This document shows positions 1 to 9,174 of a DNA stretch of 64,000 bases, piece after piece. Source of the DNA: Sphingobacterium sp. B16(2022) (lineage in GTDB: Bacteria > Bacteroidota > Bacteroidia > Sphingobacteriales > Sphingobacteriaceae). Location of the stretch: assembly GCF_012030425.1 (NCBI RefSeq), contig NZ_JAAUVN010000001.1, forward strand, positions 1,922,001 to 1,986,000, given 5' to 3'. The notes beneath the pieces were generated by a model that had not been told where the DNA came from, made no database searches, and worked only from the letters and a program-made list of their open reading frames with translations. The position numbers and the translations under genes were made by a program. Within the stretch, counting starts at the first letter, position 1, and each line of letters opens with the position of its first letter.

Positions 1-349
1 AGTGCACATTATGTTTTGTTTTTATAATGTCTGCTAGGTGATAATGATTTGGGGTATTAAAGTGAAAAACATCATTTTTTGTTATATGATATTCTTCATT
101 TAAAGAATTATAAAGATCATGATGAGGTAAATTATATAAATTTCTATTATTGAAATGACAGCAGAAGACCTCAGCACCTGAAATTTGACTCACTTCAATA
201 TATTCCTCCTTCTCTGATCGAATAAAGTCAACAAAAATAAGTTTAAAAATTTTGTCCTTTTTAAACAATTGAAAAATAATACTAACATAACTTCCTATGC
301 CATATAATCTCGATACGGCAGAGGAATTCACCAGAAATAATCTTTTCAT
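1..349 (-). CDS. Glycosyltransferase-like protein, N-terminal part (runs off left edge)
   Basis: An open frame starts with ATG at 349 and stays open for about 116 codons to the window edge. The start lies one base after the LanB stop, so the two are translationally coupled. The product begins MKRLFLVNSS and continues with an N-terminal layout (hydrophobic strand, small residues, then a long helix) like Bacteroidota glycosyltransferases that accompany RiPP clusters. If so, it may glycosylate the lanthipeptide. The catalytic half lies outside the window, so the family call is an inference from the N-terminal third and from context. Confidence 0.55.
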   Translation of the reverse strand, partial: MKRLFLVNSSAVSRLYGIGSYVSIIFQLFKKDKIFKLIFVDFIRSEKEEYIEVSQISGAEVFCCHFNNRNLYNLPHHDLYNSLNEEYHITKNDVFHFNTPNHYHLADIIKTKHNVH

Positions 350-350
350 A

Positions 351-3326
351 CTATCTTACCAAATATTTATAATCCTTGATAAATTTTGAATACAGATAAT
401 AAATTATAAACTCATGTGTTCTATTATTTGTCTCGAATATTCTATTGACGAACATATGAATGATAGAACTACAATACTCCTGTTTTGATAAATTATCTTT
501 CTTCAGATTTTGTTCTATAAAAGATATTCTTGTTCCTTTACGAATACCCGACAAGTAAGAAATCGTCTTATTCGAAAGTACTTTTCCGATATCAATGATA
601 TTCGGCCTGATATATTCTTTATACAATCTATCTAAGAATATTTTTCCTGTTTTATGGAATTCAAGTTCTCTTTGAAAACTGTCACGAAACATGTTTGAGA
701 ATTGCAGCTTTTCAGTGAGTGTAAAATTAAATAGATCAAGGAGGTCCTGTATAAAGGTTATACAGATTAGATACAGCTCTTGCTCTTCGTGTGGTGTGCT
801 TAAAATCTTTATAATAAAGTTGCTATGTAAATGAAATAAGGATTCGGTTTCTTCCATATTTTCATAACCATATCGCTCAAGTTCCCGTTCATAAGTATCA
901 ATCGATAAAGTCGATATGATTTCTTTATTAATCAAATAACTGAACATTTTGGAAAATTCAGATTGAACCAAATTGTTATCGTTAGACAGTATTCGTAACC
1001 GTAAATGAAAATTAGGATCAGAATAACGAATAAAAAAACATTTCTTCACATCTACAATTTTAGCAATTCTACTTAATGTTGGGTATATGTGTTTTTTTAA
1101 AACCATATTAGCAAGATCGCTATTTAGGTAAATCTTAAAATATAACCAATCACCACCGGGAATTTGGTCTTTTTGAATATTGTTTTTTTTCTTATTTGAT
1201 ACGGGTTTGGGATCCTTTAGATTTTTATTATATCCTGTAGCCACATATTCATTGATATCAGATTCATCACCATCAAAAAAATATTCCTTGATGGTGATAG
1301 ATTTTGATTTACTATGAAACTCTTTTAAGAGGGCGAATAAACTATTATTTTCTAAATCTATAAAAAGCTCATTATCACCTTCGGAAATAATAAATTTGTT
1401 GGGAACATTCTCACTTTTCAGAACATCGATTAATTTATCATCAGCAATCTCACCCAAATCTATCTTCCAGCTCCTGGGACTTAGAATAATATCTTTATAA
1501 GTAACACGTGGTAAATATTTAAAAAATTGAGTATTACTTCCAAAATCAAAGTTAAAAGTATTTCCCTGATTATTTAAATCGCATAAAAGTTTATAAACAG
1601 GTAAGCTGTCAAAATTATAATTATGTGCGCACGAATGATAAGGTATGAGTGCTTTTTTATGTTGAGCAGATAACAGTTCAATTTCATCATTTCTGAATCT
1701 TAAAAAGAGGTCATCAAATTTTAAATTACTAATGTCACTATTTCCAACAGCTACATAGGGAAGCTCTAATTGACGGCTATGTTGTCTTAACATCACATTT
1801 CCTAACCTATCCATTCCTGGAAAATGTACAACTTCAGCCACTTTTTTCCCGCTGTGATAATCTTCTTCATGATCGCATATTCTTTCTATCAGTTTCTCGA
1901 TACTTGAATCGCAATGTACAAATCTGCCGACAACATTAGCAGCAGATTTACCATTAAAACCTTTTAAGAGATATTTAGAAGATCCATTTTCAATTTTATG
2001 AGAAAATATTAGGGAAAAAGAGGCTGGTAAATTTATTGCTCGATCTGGAAATCTTCTCAAGTCGGTATCTGAAATCTCTATATCAGACCGTGTTGCAAGT
2101 GCGTTAACAATCTTTTTTAACCAAAATGTATCTTTATCGCTTAAAGTTAAAGTAGTATTCACCTTTCTATTTAACATATTTGATAAACTTGGACGAAGTG
2201 GCTGATATTTACTCTCCAATCCAATGTCTGGATCCATAACTGTACTTAAAGAAATTGTTCGATTTCCATACTTTTCAAAAAACTTATTTTTGAAATTATA
2301 CAAATTACCAGATACATTATGTCCAACAGTGGTAAGAAAAAAAATTACATTTTGAATACTCTTTAATTGATCCCAATCCAAAATATTTTCTGGAATATAT
2401 GTATCAATTTGTATAAAATTTTTTGGGACATCTATAAATGTTAATTCAATAAGACATTTCCTTACATCTTCATAAAGCTCTATGTAATTAATATGACCTT
2501 GATTATTCGTGTTTTCGATTCTTAAAATAATTTCTCTTATTTCACTGAGTTTAGAAATAATCTCAGGTAAATCTCTATCTAAAAATTTAGATTTCAAAAA
2601 TTCAATTATATAATTTAACTGCTCCTCTTTACTTGTTAATTTAATCTGAAATTCCGAAATGATAAATCCTTCTTGAATTAAATTATGGATAAAGTCAATA
2701 GCTTCATCTTTCTCATATCCTAAGTTGACAAGAAAATCAACTAAGTAATTGATCGATCGACCTTCATTCGAACATTGACTTATAATTTCTTGGATTACAG
2801 AATTACTTTTGACTGAAAGCAGAGAGAATTTTTTATAATTATTATTTGGATTGGAATAATTTATATATTTTATTACACCTAACGAATTATAAACTGAATT
2901 ATTCTTATGGAAAAGTACGCGTTTCTTCAAAACATCCAAAGAATTCATATAATTAATAATTTGTGAAATACAGACTGTATCCAATCTAACATTTCGTTGG
3001 ATCCCTACAGATTCTCTACTATGATTACCAGTTGATATTGTAGAAAAAAGACCAAATGGTGTACATCGAGTCTGCATTCGAATATAGTATTTATACAAAC
3101 TGTTAAGAAGCTTCTGAGTGGGTTTCAAGTTATTTTCCAAATGCCTAACAACTTCAAAATAAAAATCCCTGGAAGCTAAATAAATAGCTTCTTTAAAGAT
3201 TTCATTTTCATTAAAAAATTGTAAGATGTTTACTTGATGCCCCCCATTTTTCTTTAATAGTGGCGATCTTTTTACAAGAACTTTATCGAATGTAATATTT
3301 AATCGAGAAGCAGAATTTTTTTCCAT
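351..3326 (-). CDS. lanB: Lantibiotic dehydratase (LanB), full length with SpaB_C-type elimination domain
   Basis: The 991-aa product has the length of a full class I lanthipeptide dehydratase. Such enzymes use glutamyl-tRNA to glutamylate Ser/Thr of the precursor and then eliminate glutamate to give dehydroalanine/dehydrobutyrine. The N-terminal glutamylation domain shows the family hallmark R..TPFGLF (residues 87-94). The last ~270 residues, starting near GGDWLYFKIYLNS, form the elimination domain with the conserved RYSDPNFHLRLR stretch. Both halves are in one chain, unlike the split LanB reported for the Bacteroidota lanthipeptide pinensin. Its 5' end overlaps lanC by 28 bases, and a glycosyltransferase-like gene follows after one base. 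Confidence 0.93.
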   Translation of the reverse strand: MEKNSASRLNITFDKVLVKRSPLLKKNGGHQVNILQFFNENEIFKEAIYLASRDFYFEVVRHLENNLKPTQKLLNSLYKYYIRMQTRCTPFGLFSTISTGNHSRESVGIQRNVRLDTVCISQIINYMNSLDVLKKRVLFHKNNSVYNSLGVIKYINYSNPNNNYKKFSLLSVKSNSVIQEIISQCSNEGRSINYLVDFLVNLGYEKDEAIDFIHNLIQEGFIISEFQIKLTSKEEQLNYIIEFLKSKFLDRDLPEIISKLSEIREIILRIENTNNQGHINYIELYEDVRKCLIELTFIDVPKNFIQIDTYIPENILDWDQLKSIQNVIFFLTTVGHNVSGNLYNFKNKFFEKYGNRTISLSTVMDPDIGLESKYQPLRPSLSNMLNRKVNTTLTLSDKDTFWLKKIVNALATRSDIEISDTDLRRFPDRAINLPASFSLIFSHKIENGSSKYLLKGFNGKSAANVVGRFVHCDSSIEKLIERICDHEEDYHSGKKVAEVVHFPGMDRLGNVMLRQHSRQLELPYVAVGNSDISNLKFDDLFLRFRNDEIELLSAQHKKALIPYHSCAHNYNFDSLPVYKLLCDLNNQGNTFNFDFGSNTQFFKYLPRVTYKDIILSPRSWKIDLGEIADDKLIDVLKSENVPNKFIISEGDNELFIDLENNSLFALLKEFHSKSKSITIKEYFFDGDESDINEYVATGYNKNLKDPKPVSNKKKNNIQKDQIPGGDWLYFKIYLNSDLANMVLKKHIYPTLSRIAKIVDVKKCFFIRYSDPNFHLRLRILSNDNNLVQSEFSKMFSYLINKEIISTLSIDTYERELERYGYENMEETESLFHLHSNFIIKILSTPHEEQELYLICITFIQDLLDLFNFTLTEKLQFSNMFRDSFQRELEFHKTGKIFLDRLYKEYIRPNIIDIGKVLSNKTISYLSGIRKGTRISFIEQNLKKDNLSKQEYCSSIIHMFVNRIFETNNRTHEFIIYYLYSKFIKDYKYLVR

Positions 3327-4480
3327 TGCATGTCGTTGTTTAATATTGAAAGTAAGCCCAAACCAATCCCTGAAATCCCCTCTAATAGTGTATAATTTTC
3401 TCTATAGCCTATTCCGGATATATAGTTTTTTTGAAACTCTTCGCTAGAAGGAAATTTTTTTAAATAGATATTCAAATAAAACTCCATTTGTTGTTTATAT
3501 TTTGATTCGGAATACTTATTTAAAAGATGTGAATACATGAGACTATTTCCAATTAGCCCATGACAGAGACCGCTATCCATAATACCTTGTTTATCAAAAG
3601 GTATTAGAGGGATATTATTTAAAATATCAGTGCATCTTTCTTCTATATTATCGTTCTTCATTATTTTAGCAGCATTTAATAGAATGATGGAATTTCCTAA
3701 ATCTCCATAGCACCAAGCAATTCTCGATGATTTTTTTTCGGAAAAATCGCCTCGTTCTATAATAAAAGGAAAGTAAAAATGATTGTGCGATTGTTTTGTA
3801 ATCAATTCAATTAAATTAAACAATTTGGCTAAAGTGTCTGTCACTTTCTGGACTCTAATACCAGATTCTTTCGCTAACATTAATGCATGTATGATAGACA
3901 CATTTCCATGAGAAATTCCCAAATTAATTTGATCGGGTCTACTTCTATTGTTAGCTACTTCATAAAATGGAAAATATGTAAGATGTTGGTCGATATCAAT
4001 ATTTCCATCAAGCAAATTATCGGTCATTTTCTCAACAATGGATTTACACAGCTTTTTTTGTCTATAACGATGTAACAAATAAATATAAGTTCCAGTCCCT
4101 CCATGTAAATAGTCATAGTTACCTTCGATAAATCGTTCATTTACCCATGCTGCTAATTGAAAATCAATGTCCGGAATTATATCATTTGGATCTTCTTCAA
4201 TGAAACCCTCGAGTAGACAAATATCTAGTAACCAAGCAACTCCAGCCATTCCACTACATAAACTACCATTAAGAGAAACATGTCTTAATTTTTTCAATAA
4301 ATGCTCTAACATACCTCTACCATAATCTTCAAATTTGATTTGGTTTAACTGACGACCAAGATAAAAATAGAAAAGTATGCTCCCTCCCATATCACCAAAT
4401 AAAAATGGGGAGGCAGATTCCTGCTTTCTAGATCGTAATTTCTTTTCAATGTTCCTTAATTCTGATATTATTTTATCCAT
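3299..4480 (-). CDS. lanC: Lanthionine cyclase (LanC)
   Basis: The 393-aa protein is a LanC-like cyclase, a zinc enzyme that adds Cys thiols onto dehydro-amino acids to close (methyl)lanthionine rings. The zinc ligands are in their usual places: Cys257 in WCYG, and Cys306-His307 in GLCHG. SHGN at 190-193 supplies the conserved His191, and Gly-rich repeats of the alpha/alpha toroid recur (GGSI, GMAG, GGTG, GISGIG). It overlaps the upstream permease by 13 bases and the downstream lanB by 28, so the genes are tightly coupled. With lanB it should act on the Cys-rich precursor at 7819-8046. Confidence 0.94.
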   Translation of the reverse strand: MDKIISELRNIEKKLRSRKQESASPFLFGDMGGSILFYFYLGRQLNQIKFEDYGRGMLEHLLKKLRHVSLNGSLCSGMAGVAWLLDICLLEGFIEEDPNDIIPDIDFQLAAWVNERFIEGNYDYLHGGTGTYIYLLHRYRQKKLCKSIVEKMTDNLLDGNIDIDQHLTYFPFYEVANNRSRPDQINLGISHGNVSIIHALMLAKESGIRVQKVTDTLAKLFNLIELITKQSHNHFYFPFIIERGDFSEKKSSRIAWCYGDLGNSIILLNAAKIMKNDNIEERCTDILNNIPLIPFDKQGIMDSGLCHGLIGNSLMYSHLLNKYSESKYKQQMEFYLNIYLKKFPSSEEFQKNYISGIGYRENYTLLEGISGIGLGLLSILNNDMQWKKILLLD

Positions 4481-5244
4481 AACATCTTAATTTTGGGGAC
4501 TAGATAATAGATCACTGCACATAAACTTATAAATCCAATGAATGATACCAAAATGTATGATTTTAAAAAGAGGACTCCTTCTCCATATGCATCTTGCATA
4601 ATTAGAAATGGATAACAATACACATTTAAATAACTATATTTCCACGCTGTCAGGAAAAAAGAAAAAAACAATAGCATCAAAAATGGTAAAACCGTAATTA
4701 AAAAATTATTAAAAAAGATGTTAATTAATATTTGGATACTTAAAATGAAGAAATTGACAACTATTGCGGTTATTGCAAAGAATATGATAAATGTTGGTTT
4801 ATAAAGTATAAATTCGGGAATATCATAGATTGCTCCAAAAGTGTATCCAATAATCAATAATAGTGCAGTTGATGTTACAATGCAGAAAAAAAGAAAAATG
4901 CAAAGTATCAATTGTTTAGATAAATAGAAATTTCTGATTTTTAAAGGTAGAATGATATGACTTCTAAAACCATTGTAACGGTGCTCGGAATCAAATATTA
5001 CGAATGGTAATACGATCGCGTACAGAGAAAATAAAAATGACAACATCACAATGGAATCTTTACAAAGAATAACCCAAACATCATAGCCGCTTTCACTTAC
5101 TTTCAAAAGACCTTCTTTTTGATTGAAAAAAATAACTAAAACCAACACTAAGGGCAACCACAAACTCACTAATAACAACTTGTTCCGTGTTATTTTATAA
5201 AAATCGGCGACCAATATATTTTTCAGATTAATCATGTGGTACAA
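4468..5244 (-). CDS. ABC-2 type permease of the lanthipeptide locus
   Basis: The 258-aa very hydrophobic protein has about six predicted membrane segments and no ATPase motif. It overlaps the ATPase gene upstream and lanC downstream by 13 bases each. The size and pairing fit the membrane half of a small two-component ABC exporter such as the LanFE(G) immunity systems. Such systems pump the mature lanthipeptide away from the producer membrane. It could instead export the product. No peptidase-containing LanT transporter is visible in the window, so leader removal must be encoded elsewhere. Confidence 0.75.
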   Translation of the reverse strand: MYHMINLKNILVADFYKITRNKLLLVSLWLPLVLVLVIFFNQKEGLLKVSESGYDVWVILCKDSIVMLSFLFSLYAIVLPFVIFDSEHRYNGFRSHIILPLKIRNFYLSKQLILCIFLFFCIVTSTALLLIIGYTFGAIYDIPEFILYKPTFIIFFAITAIVVNFFILSIQILINIFFNNFLITVLPFLMLLFFSFFLTAWKYSYLNVYCYPFLIMQDAYGEGVLFLKSYILVSFIGFISLCAVIYYLVPKIKMLWIK

Positions 5245-6095
5245 TTTTGAATTTCGAAATACAATTCCTTTAACGAATAGGTTTTTTCTTCTAATATATC
5301 TTCACATATAAAGAAGTCCTTATTCATATTTATTACTTTAATCTCATTGGTTTCTTTTTTTCTATAAAAAGCTTCACTCTTCACTAATTGAAGGTTCTTA
5401 GGATGATCTGTTATTGTAGTTATTAAAAATGAGTTTGACTGCTCTTTTGAGAAAGCTAGAATCAAAGAACCGTTTTTGATCATTAAAAACTTAGTACAGA
5501 GCACTTCCAGTTCGTTGAGATCATGACCCGAAATAATTATAGTTAACCCCTTTAGTTTATTCAGTGATAAAATTTTACTGGTCAAAAATTGACTATTAAT
5601 CGGATCAAGAGCAATCCATGGTTCATCTAAAAATAAAACTGACGGATCATTAAGCAGGGCTATAACAATACGCAATCGCTGTTGATATCCTGAAGAAAGC
5701 TGACTTACTTTAAACTTTGTATATTCAGTCATACCAAACTCATCTAAGAGATCAAGGCCATATTGGATAGGCACATTTAGCAATTTGCAGTAATAATTAA
5801 TGTTCTCGACTACGCTTAGCGTTCCATATGTTGCAGAACGATCCAAGACAGCTGCTATATTCGACTTCAATGCTAATAAATTCTCTTTATTGTCATACGA
5901 CTTAAAGAAAACATTTCCTGAATAATTTGAATAAACACCTGTCATGATATTGATCAATGTTGACTTTCCAGCACCATTTTGGCCAATTAGACCGACAATA
6001 TCACCTTCTTCCACATGGAAGCTTATGTCATTTAATATATTGTTTTTCCCAAAAGAAAAACTCAAGTCTCTAATGTTATATATATTTCCCATCAA
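5232..6095 (-). CDS. ABC transporter ATP-binding protein of the lanthipeptide locus
   Basis: The 287-aa protein is a single nucleotide-binding domain. Walker A is GQNGAGKST (38-46), the ABC signature is LSSGYQQR (133-140) and Walker B with the catalytic Glu is VLFLDEP (153-159). A ~70-residue C-terminal tail follows, as in many LanF/BcrA-like ATPases. It overlaps the neighbouring permease by 13 bases and the upstream esterase-like gene by 4. The most likely role is to power self-immunity or export with that permease; the sequence alone cannot decide between them. Confidence 0.87.
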   Translation of the reverse strand: MMGNIYNIRDLSFSFGKNNILNDISFHVEEGDIVGLIGQNGAGKSTLINIMTGVYSNYSGNVFFKSYDNKENLLALKSNIAAVLDRSATYGTLSVVENINYYCKLLNVPIQYGLDLLDEFGMTEYTKFKVSQLSSGYQQRLRIVIALLNDPSVLFLDEPWIALDPINSQFLTSKILSLNKLKGLTIIISGHDLNELEVLCTKFLMIKNGSLILAFSKEQSNSFLITTITDHPKNLQLVKSEAFYRKKETNEIKVINMNKDFFICEDILEEKTYSLKELYFEIQNCTT

Positions 6096-7339
6096 TAATG
6101 TGTTGGAGTCATGTGTGGAATGAAAATAAAAGCATCAAATTCTTTGAACCAAAAATTTTCTAAGTTGTTAAATCCTAAAAATCGCATTACACTTGATTTA
6201 TTTTTCAAAGCATCATTAGTGTAGAAAATACTTGCATCAGGATGATTGTTTTTCAAGAAATATTCAACAGTAGTACTAGTCGCGGGATTATTTCGCTGAA
6301 TATTACTAGTAGCAATATTAGTTGAATAACCGTCATAAGAGGTTGTCATGATGGTAAACATTTCGTCTTTAAATTTATTTTTAAGGTAATAACCAAGATT
6401 CTTACCAAATTTATTGGTATTTAGAATATGCTTGTTTGCTGACCACAAGACAAATTTTTCATCCGGAAATTGTTCCATTTGAAAAATGGTGTTTTCAAAC
6501 ATAACAGAATCACGGTAAGCATTATATTTATCTCCTTTTAGAAACATCTTTGCATAGTAAAAATCATAAATATTCTGCAGGTATCTTATATAAAGTTGTT
6601 GCTCCCCATTGGTTGATGTGAAATCGGAATTTATTAAATCGATAAGTAGTTTAATTTCCCGCAAACACGCCTCTCTGTTCTTATCCATTTTACTTGATTT
6701 TGAATTGAAATAAAGCACTGGACCATAACCATTTTTCAATGAATGCCAAAAATGACGATAGTGATATTGCTCAAATGATGGTATAGTGTTTAAATAACGA
6801 ACCAAATCTTCATAAATCTTTTTCTGCGTAAATATAGTTGGTATCTGAAAATCGATCCCTCGCACAATAAATGGATCAGATGTTTTAGCAGATTGATATA
6901 TATGCTGTCTTAATTCCTTTGTTTCTTTTGATTTAGCCCAAAATGGATTTAAGGCCACGCTGAAATCTATGTTTTGAGCATTCCGTAAGCTTTCATTTAA
7001 TCGATAAGTCGGATAAAAATTACTCTCAAAAAAAAGAACATTAAAGCCATTTTTTTTAAGGAATATGACTAATTCTGAATTAAGAGCCTGGGTAGCACCA
7101 TCACCATGTTGCTGCTCACCAAGTAATACCAATTTTTTTTCCTTTAAGTTTTTAATCAAACTAAAATTTTCCAAATCATTGAATGCGATCTTGTAATTTT
7201 GTAAAGAATCTGCAATAAACCTTTGCTCGGTTGATTTGCTTTCTATAGACTTATTCAAACTCCAAGTAATGATACCGAAAACCGTAACTACTATTAAAAA
7301 AAAGAAAACCATTATCCACAACAGATGTCTAAACCTCAT
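6092..7339 (-). CDS. Erythromycin-esterase-like protein, membrane-anchored, in the lanthipeptide operon
   Basis: The 415-aa protein has one N-terminal membrane segment (about residues 8-27) and then a domain resembling the EreA/ChaN-like superfamily. The key match is the GEQQHGDG motif at 74-81, corresponding to the family's GE-x-x-HG signature. EreA hydrolyses macrolide lactone rings, but many relatives have no known substrate. It sits between the HTH gene (11-base overlap) and the ABC ATPase (4-base overlap), so it is co-transcribed with the lanthipeptide enzymes. It may process the peptide or its leader, or modify the envelope for protection; this is inference from position. Confidence 0.7.
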   Translation of the reverse strand: MRFRHLLWIMVFFFLIVVTVFGIITWSLNKSIESKSTEQRFIADSLQNYKIAFNDLENFSLIKNLKEKKLVLLGEQQHGDGATQALNSELVIFLKKNGFNVLFFESNFYPTYRLNESLRNAQNIDFSVALNPFWAKSKETKELRQHIYQSAKTSDPFIVRGIDFQIPTIFTQKKIYEDLVRYLNTIPSFEQYHYRHFWHSLKNGYGPVLYFNSKSSKMDKNREACLREIKLLIDLINSDFTSTNGEQQLYIRYLQNIYDFYYAKMFLKGDKYNAYRDSVMFENTIFQMEQFPDEKFVLWSANKHILNTNKFGKNLGYYLKNKFKDEMFTIMTTSYDGYSTNIATSNIQRNNPATSTTVEYFLKNNHPDASIFYTNDALKNKSSVMRFLGFNNLENFWFKEFDAFIFIPHMTPTHY

Positions 7340-7646
7340 AAAAAATCCTTTGTATCAAATCTTGTGTTTCTTGCCGGTCTTTACCTCCCAAAATTTTCTT
7401 TAAAACTTCAAACGGAACTTCTACATCTTCATCTGAATTAATCTTATCGATGTTATATCGATAGGTACGACGACATTTGTCATACTCAATCGGAAAACCT
7501 AGTTCTTTCATCTCTGACAAGTCTTTCAGAAGAGCACTACGAGACAAATCCATTTTCTTTGCAAATTCTACGGGGTTCCCAGTCCTTTTCTTCTTGATCA
7601 GAAAATGTATTTTACTCATTCTACTTATATAACTATACAAGCTCAT
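7329..7646 (-). CDS. Small HTH-domain protein, first gene of the lanthipeptide operon
   Basis: The 105-aa protein has an N-terminal winged-helix segment of the DeoR/HTH_11 type: MDLSRSALLKDLSEMKELG matches helix-turn-helix plus recognition helix, and IEYDKCRRTYRY matches the wing. The C-terminal ~40 residues are charged and unrecognised. It heads the minus-strand operon and faces the precursor gene across a 172-base AT-rich gap, so it is a reasonable candidate regulator of the locus. It overlaps the esterase-like gene by 11 bases. Confidence 0.72.
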   Translation of the reverse strand: MSLYSYISRMSKIHFLIKKKRTGNPVEFAKKMDLSRSALLKDLSEMKELGFPIEYDKCRRTYRYNIDKINSDEDVEVPFEVLKKILGGKDRQETQDLIQRIFYEV

Positions 7647-7818
7647 ATTTCACAAAAAATTAATTACAATTTAATTTAAGATATTTCACTCTAAGGTATA
7701 AGGTAAATTTGAGAAATAAAAATTTTTACAGAAATAAATATGAGTCCACATATAAAAGACTTTAACTACCTATCTTTAAAGTGTATTTTAATATGTTATA
7801 TGTATATAATTTAATGTC

Positions 7819-8046
7819 ATGAAAAAAATGAATGTAAAGAAATTACGTTTTGACAAGTTATCAGAACTTAATTTGAATCAGAGTAAAGAGATCAAAGGTG
7901 GAAATGCAGCATGGACAGGAGGTTGTTCAGATGGTTGCCCTTCTTTCTTGGAAACATCTTTAAATTGTACAAATGGGGGCTGTACAGCTGACTGTTCTGG
8001 AGAATGGAACTGCTTCACAACAGACTTATGTACAGGCTATTTGTAG
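7819..8046 (+). CDS. lanA: Lanthipeptide precursor, double-glycine leader with Cys-rich core
   Basis: The 75-aa peptide has a Lys-rich leader (MKKMNVKKLRFDKLSELNLN, then QSKEIKGG) ending in Gly-Gly at 27-28, as in Bacteroidota natural-product precursors. The 47-residue core (29-75) holds seven Cys (36, 40, 50, 55, 59, 65, 71) and eleven Ser/Thr, so up to seven lanthionine rings are possible. It lies divergently 172 bases from the operon encoding LanB and LanC and is closed by a strong terminator, so it can be made in excess over the enzymes. The Gly-Gly site implies a C39-type or other protease that is not in this window. Confidence 0.9.
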   Translation: MKKMNVKKLRFDKLSELNLNQSKEIKGGNAAWTGGCSDGCPSFLETSLNCTNGGCTADCSGEWNCFTTDLCTGYL

Positions 8047-8088
8047 GAAAAAAAAGCGTTTCCTTGCTTAGCAATTAACTCAATCAGT

Positions 8089-8127
8089 AAAAGGAGGATG
8101 TCAAGTTTATTCCACATCCTCCTTTTT
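8089..8127 (+). terminator. Strong intrinsic terminator after the precursor gene
   Basis: A 13-bp perfect stem (8089-8101 with 8114-8126) around a 12-base loop ends in a T run. It isolates the precursor transcript from the sugar-nucleotide genes downstream. Confidence 0.9.
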
Positions 8128-8460
8128 AAAACGTCACTTTTAAAAAGTAATAAATATTTAACAACAAATTTACATGAATAATATTTTCACTAAAAACATG
8201 CGTACTAATAATTTTACAATAAAATAAACATAGTTAATAAAAAAATTTAAAGGTGTAAATATTTATTATAAAAGAAATATTTTAATATATATGCAAAATC
8301 CATATTGATACAATTGTGCAGCTAAGAAATTATAAAAAAAGACTGAATGATAAAGAAAATCGATTTATTAACAGTTTCATAACAATTTATTATTACAAAG
8401 GCTATGTTATTCATGATACAATCTTGAACAAAATGAAAGTTTTTCAAAAAATGAATCTAT
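8128..8460. other. AT-rich intergenic gap
   Basis: This 333-base stretch is extremely AT-rich and holds no credible ORF or RNA gene. A promoter for the 8461 gene should lie here, but no clean TAnnTTTG box was seen. Confidence 0.5.
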
Positions 8461-9174
8461 ATGTTTAAAATATGTGTGATTATGGCAGCTGGTCAAGGAA
8501 CCCGTTTAGCACCACTCACAGCTACAAGACCGAAAGCTATGTTACCGGTGGACGGAGCACCGCTTATTTCAAAAACGTTGCTTCAGCTCAAAAATAAAAT
8601 TAAAAATATAGTAGTAACAGTAGGAGAACATTCAGAAGATTTAGTAATATACGTCCTTGAAAATGGCGGTACCAAAGTACTGTCTACATTATATAAAGGA
8701 AATTGCTGGTGGTTATTCAACTCTGAAATTAGAGAGATTGATGAGCCGGTTCTGGTTTTACCTTGTGATAATATCACCAATCTTAATTTACCCTTTATTT
8801 ATGATAATTACCAGCAACTGGGTTCCCCCCCCTGTATGGTTGTCCCTATTTCACCTAAACATGAGATTGAAGGAGATTTTATATCATCTAATAATGGAAT
8901 TGTAACTGCGATTTCCAGAAATGTAAAACAACCCATTTATTGCTCAGGAATTCAAGTAGTTAATCCAAAAACAGTCAATAATCTTTGTAAACAAAACGAA
9001 GATTTTTCAGATGTTTGGAATGAATTAATATCAATACAAGGACTCACATGTTCTAGCATCTATCCAGAAAAATGGTACTCAATTAATACCGTTGAACAAT
9101 TAAATATTTATAACGAAACTCAAGTACAGAATGAAAATCTTTCACTTAGATTTACCGTCAAAGATCATTTATAA
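8461..9174 (+). CDS. Nucleotidyltransferase, LicC-like (NTP_transferase family)
   Basis: The 237-aa protein carries the nucleotidyltransferase P-loop MAAGQGTRLAPLT at residues 9-21, followed by the family Lys in RPKAMLP. The family activates sugar 1-phosphates or phosphocholine with an NTP. The next gene encodes a LicD domain and starts 44 bases before this one stops. CTP:phosphocholine cytidylyltransferase (LicC) is therefore the best-supported specific function, supplying CDP-choline to LicD. A sugar-nucleotide pyrophosphorylase remains possible. Its link to the lanthipeptide locus is only by proximity. Confidence 0.75.
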   Translation: MFKICVIMAAGQGTRLAPLTATRPKAMLPVDGAPLISKTLLQLKNKIKNIVVTVGEHSEDLVIYVLENGGTKVLSTLYKGNCWWLFNSEIREIDEPVLVLPCDNITNLNLPFIYDNYQQLGSPPCMVVPISPKHEIEGDFISSNNGIVTAISRNVKQPIYCSGIQVVNPKTVNNLCKQNEDFSDVWNELISIQGLTCSSIYPEKWYSINTVEQLNIYNETQVQNENLSLRFTVKDHL

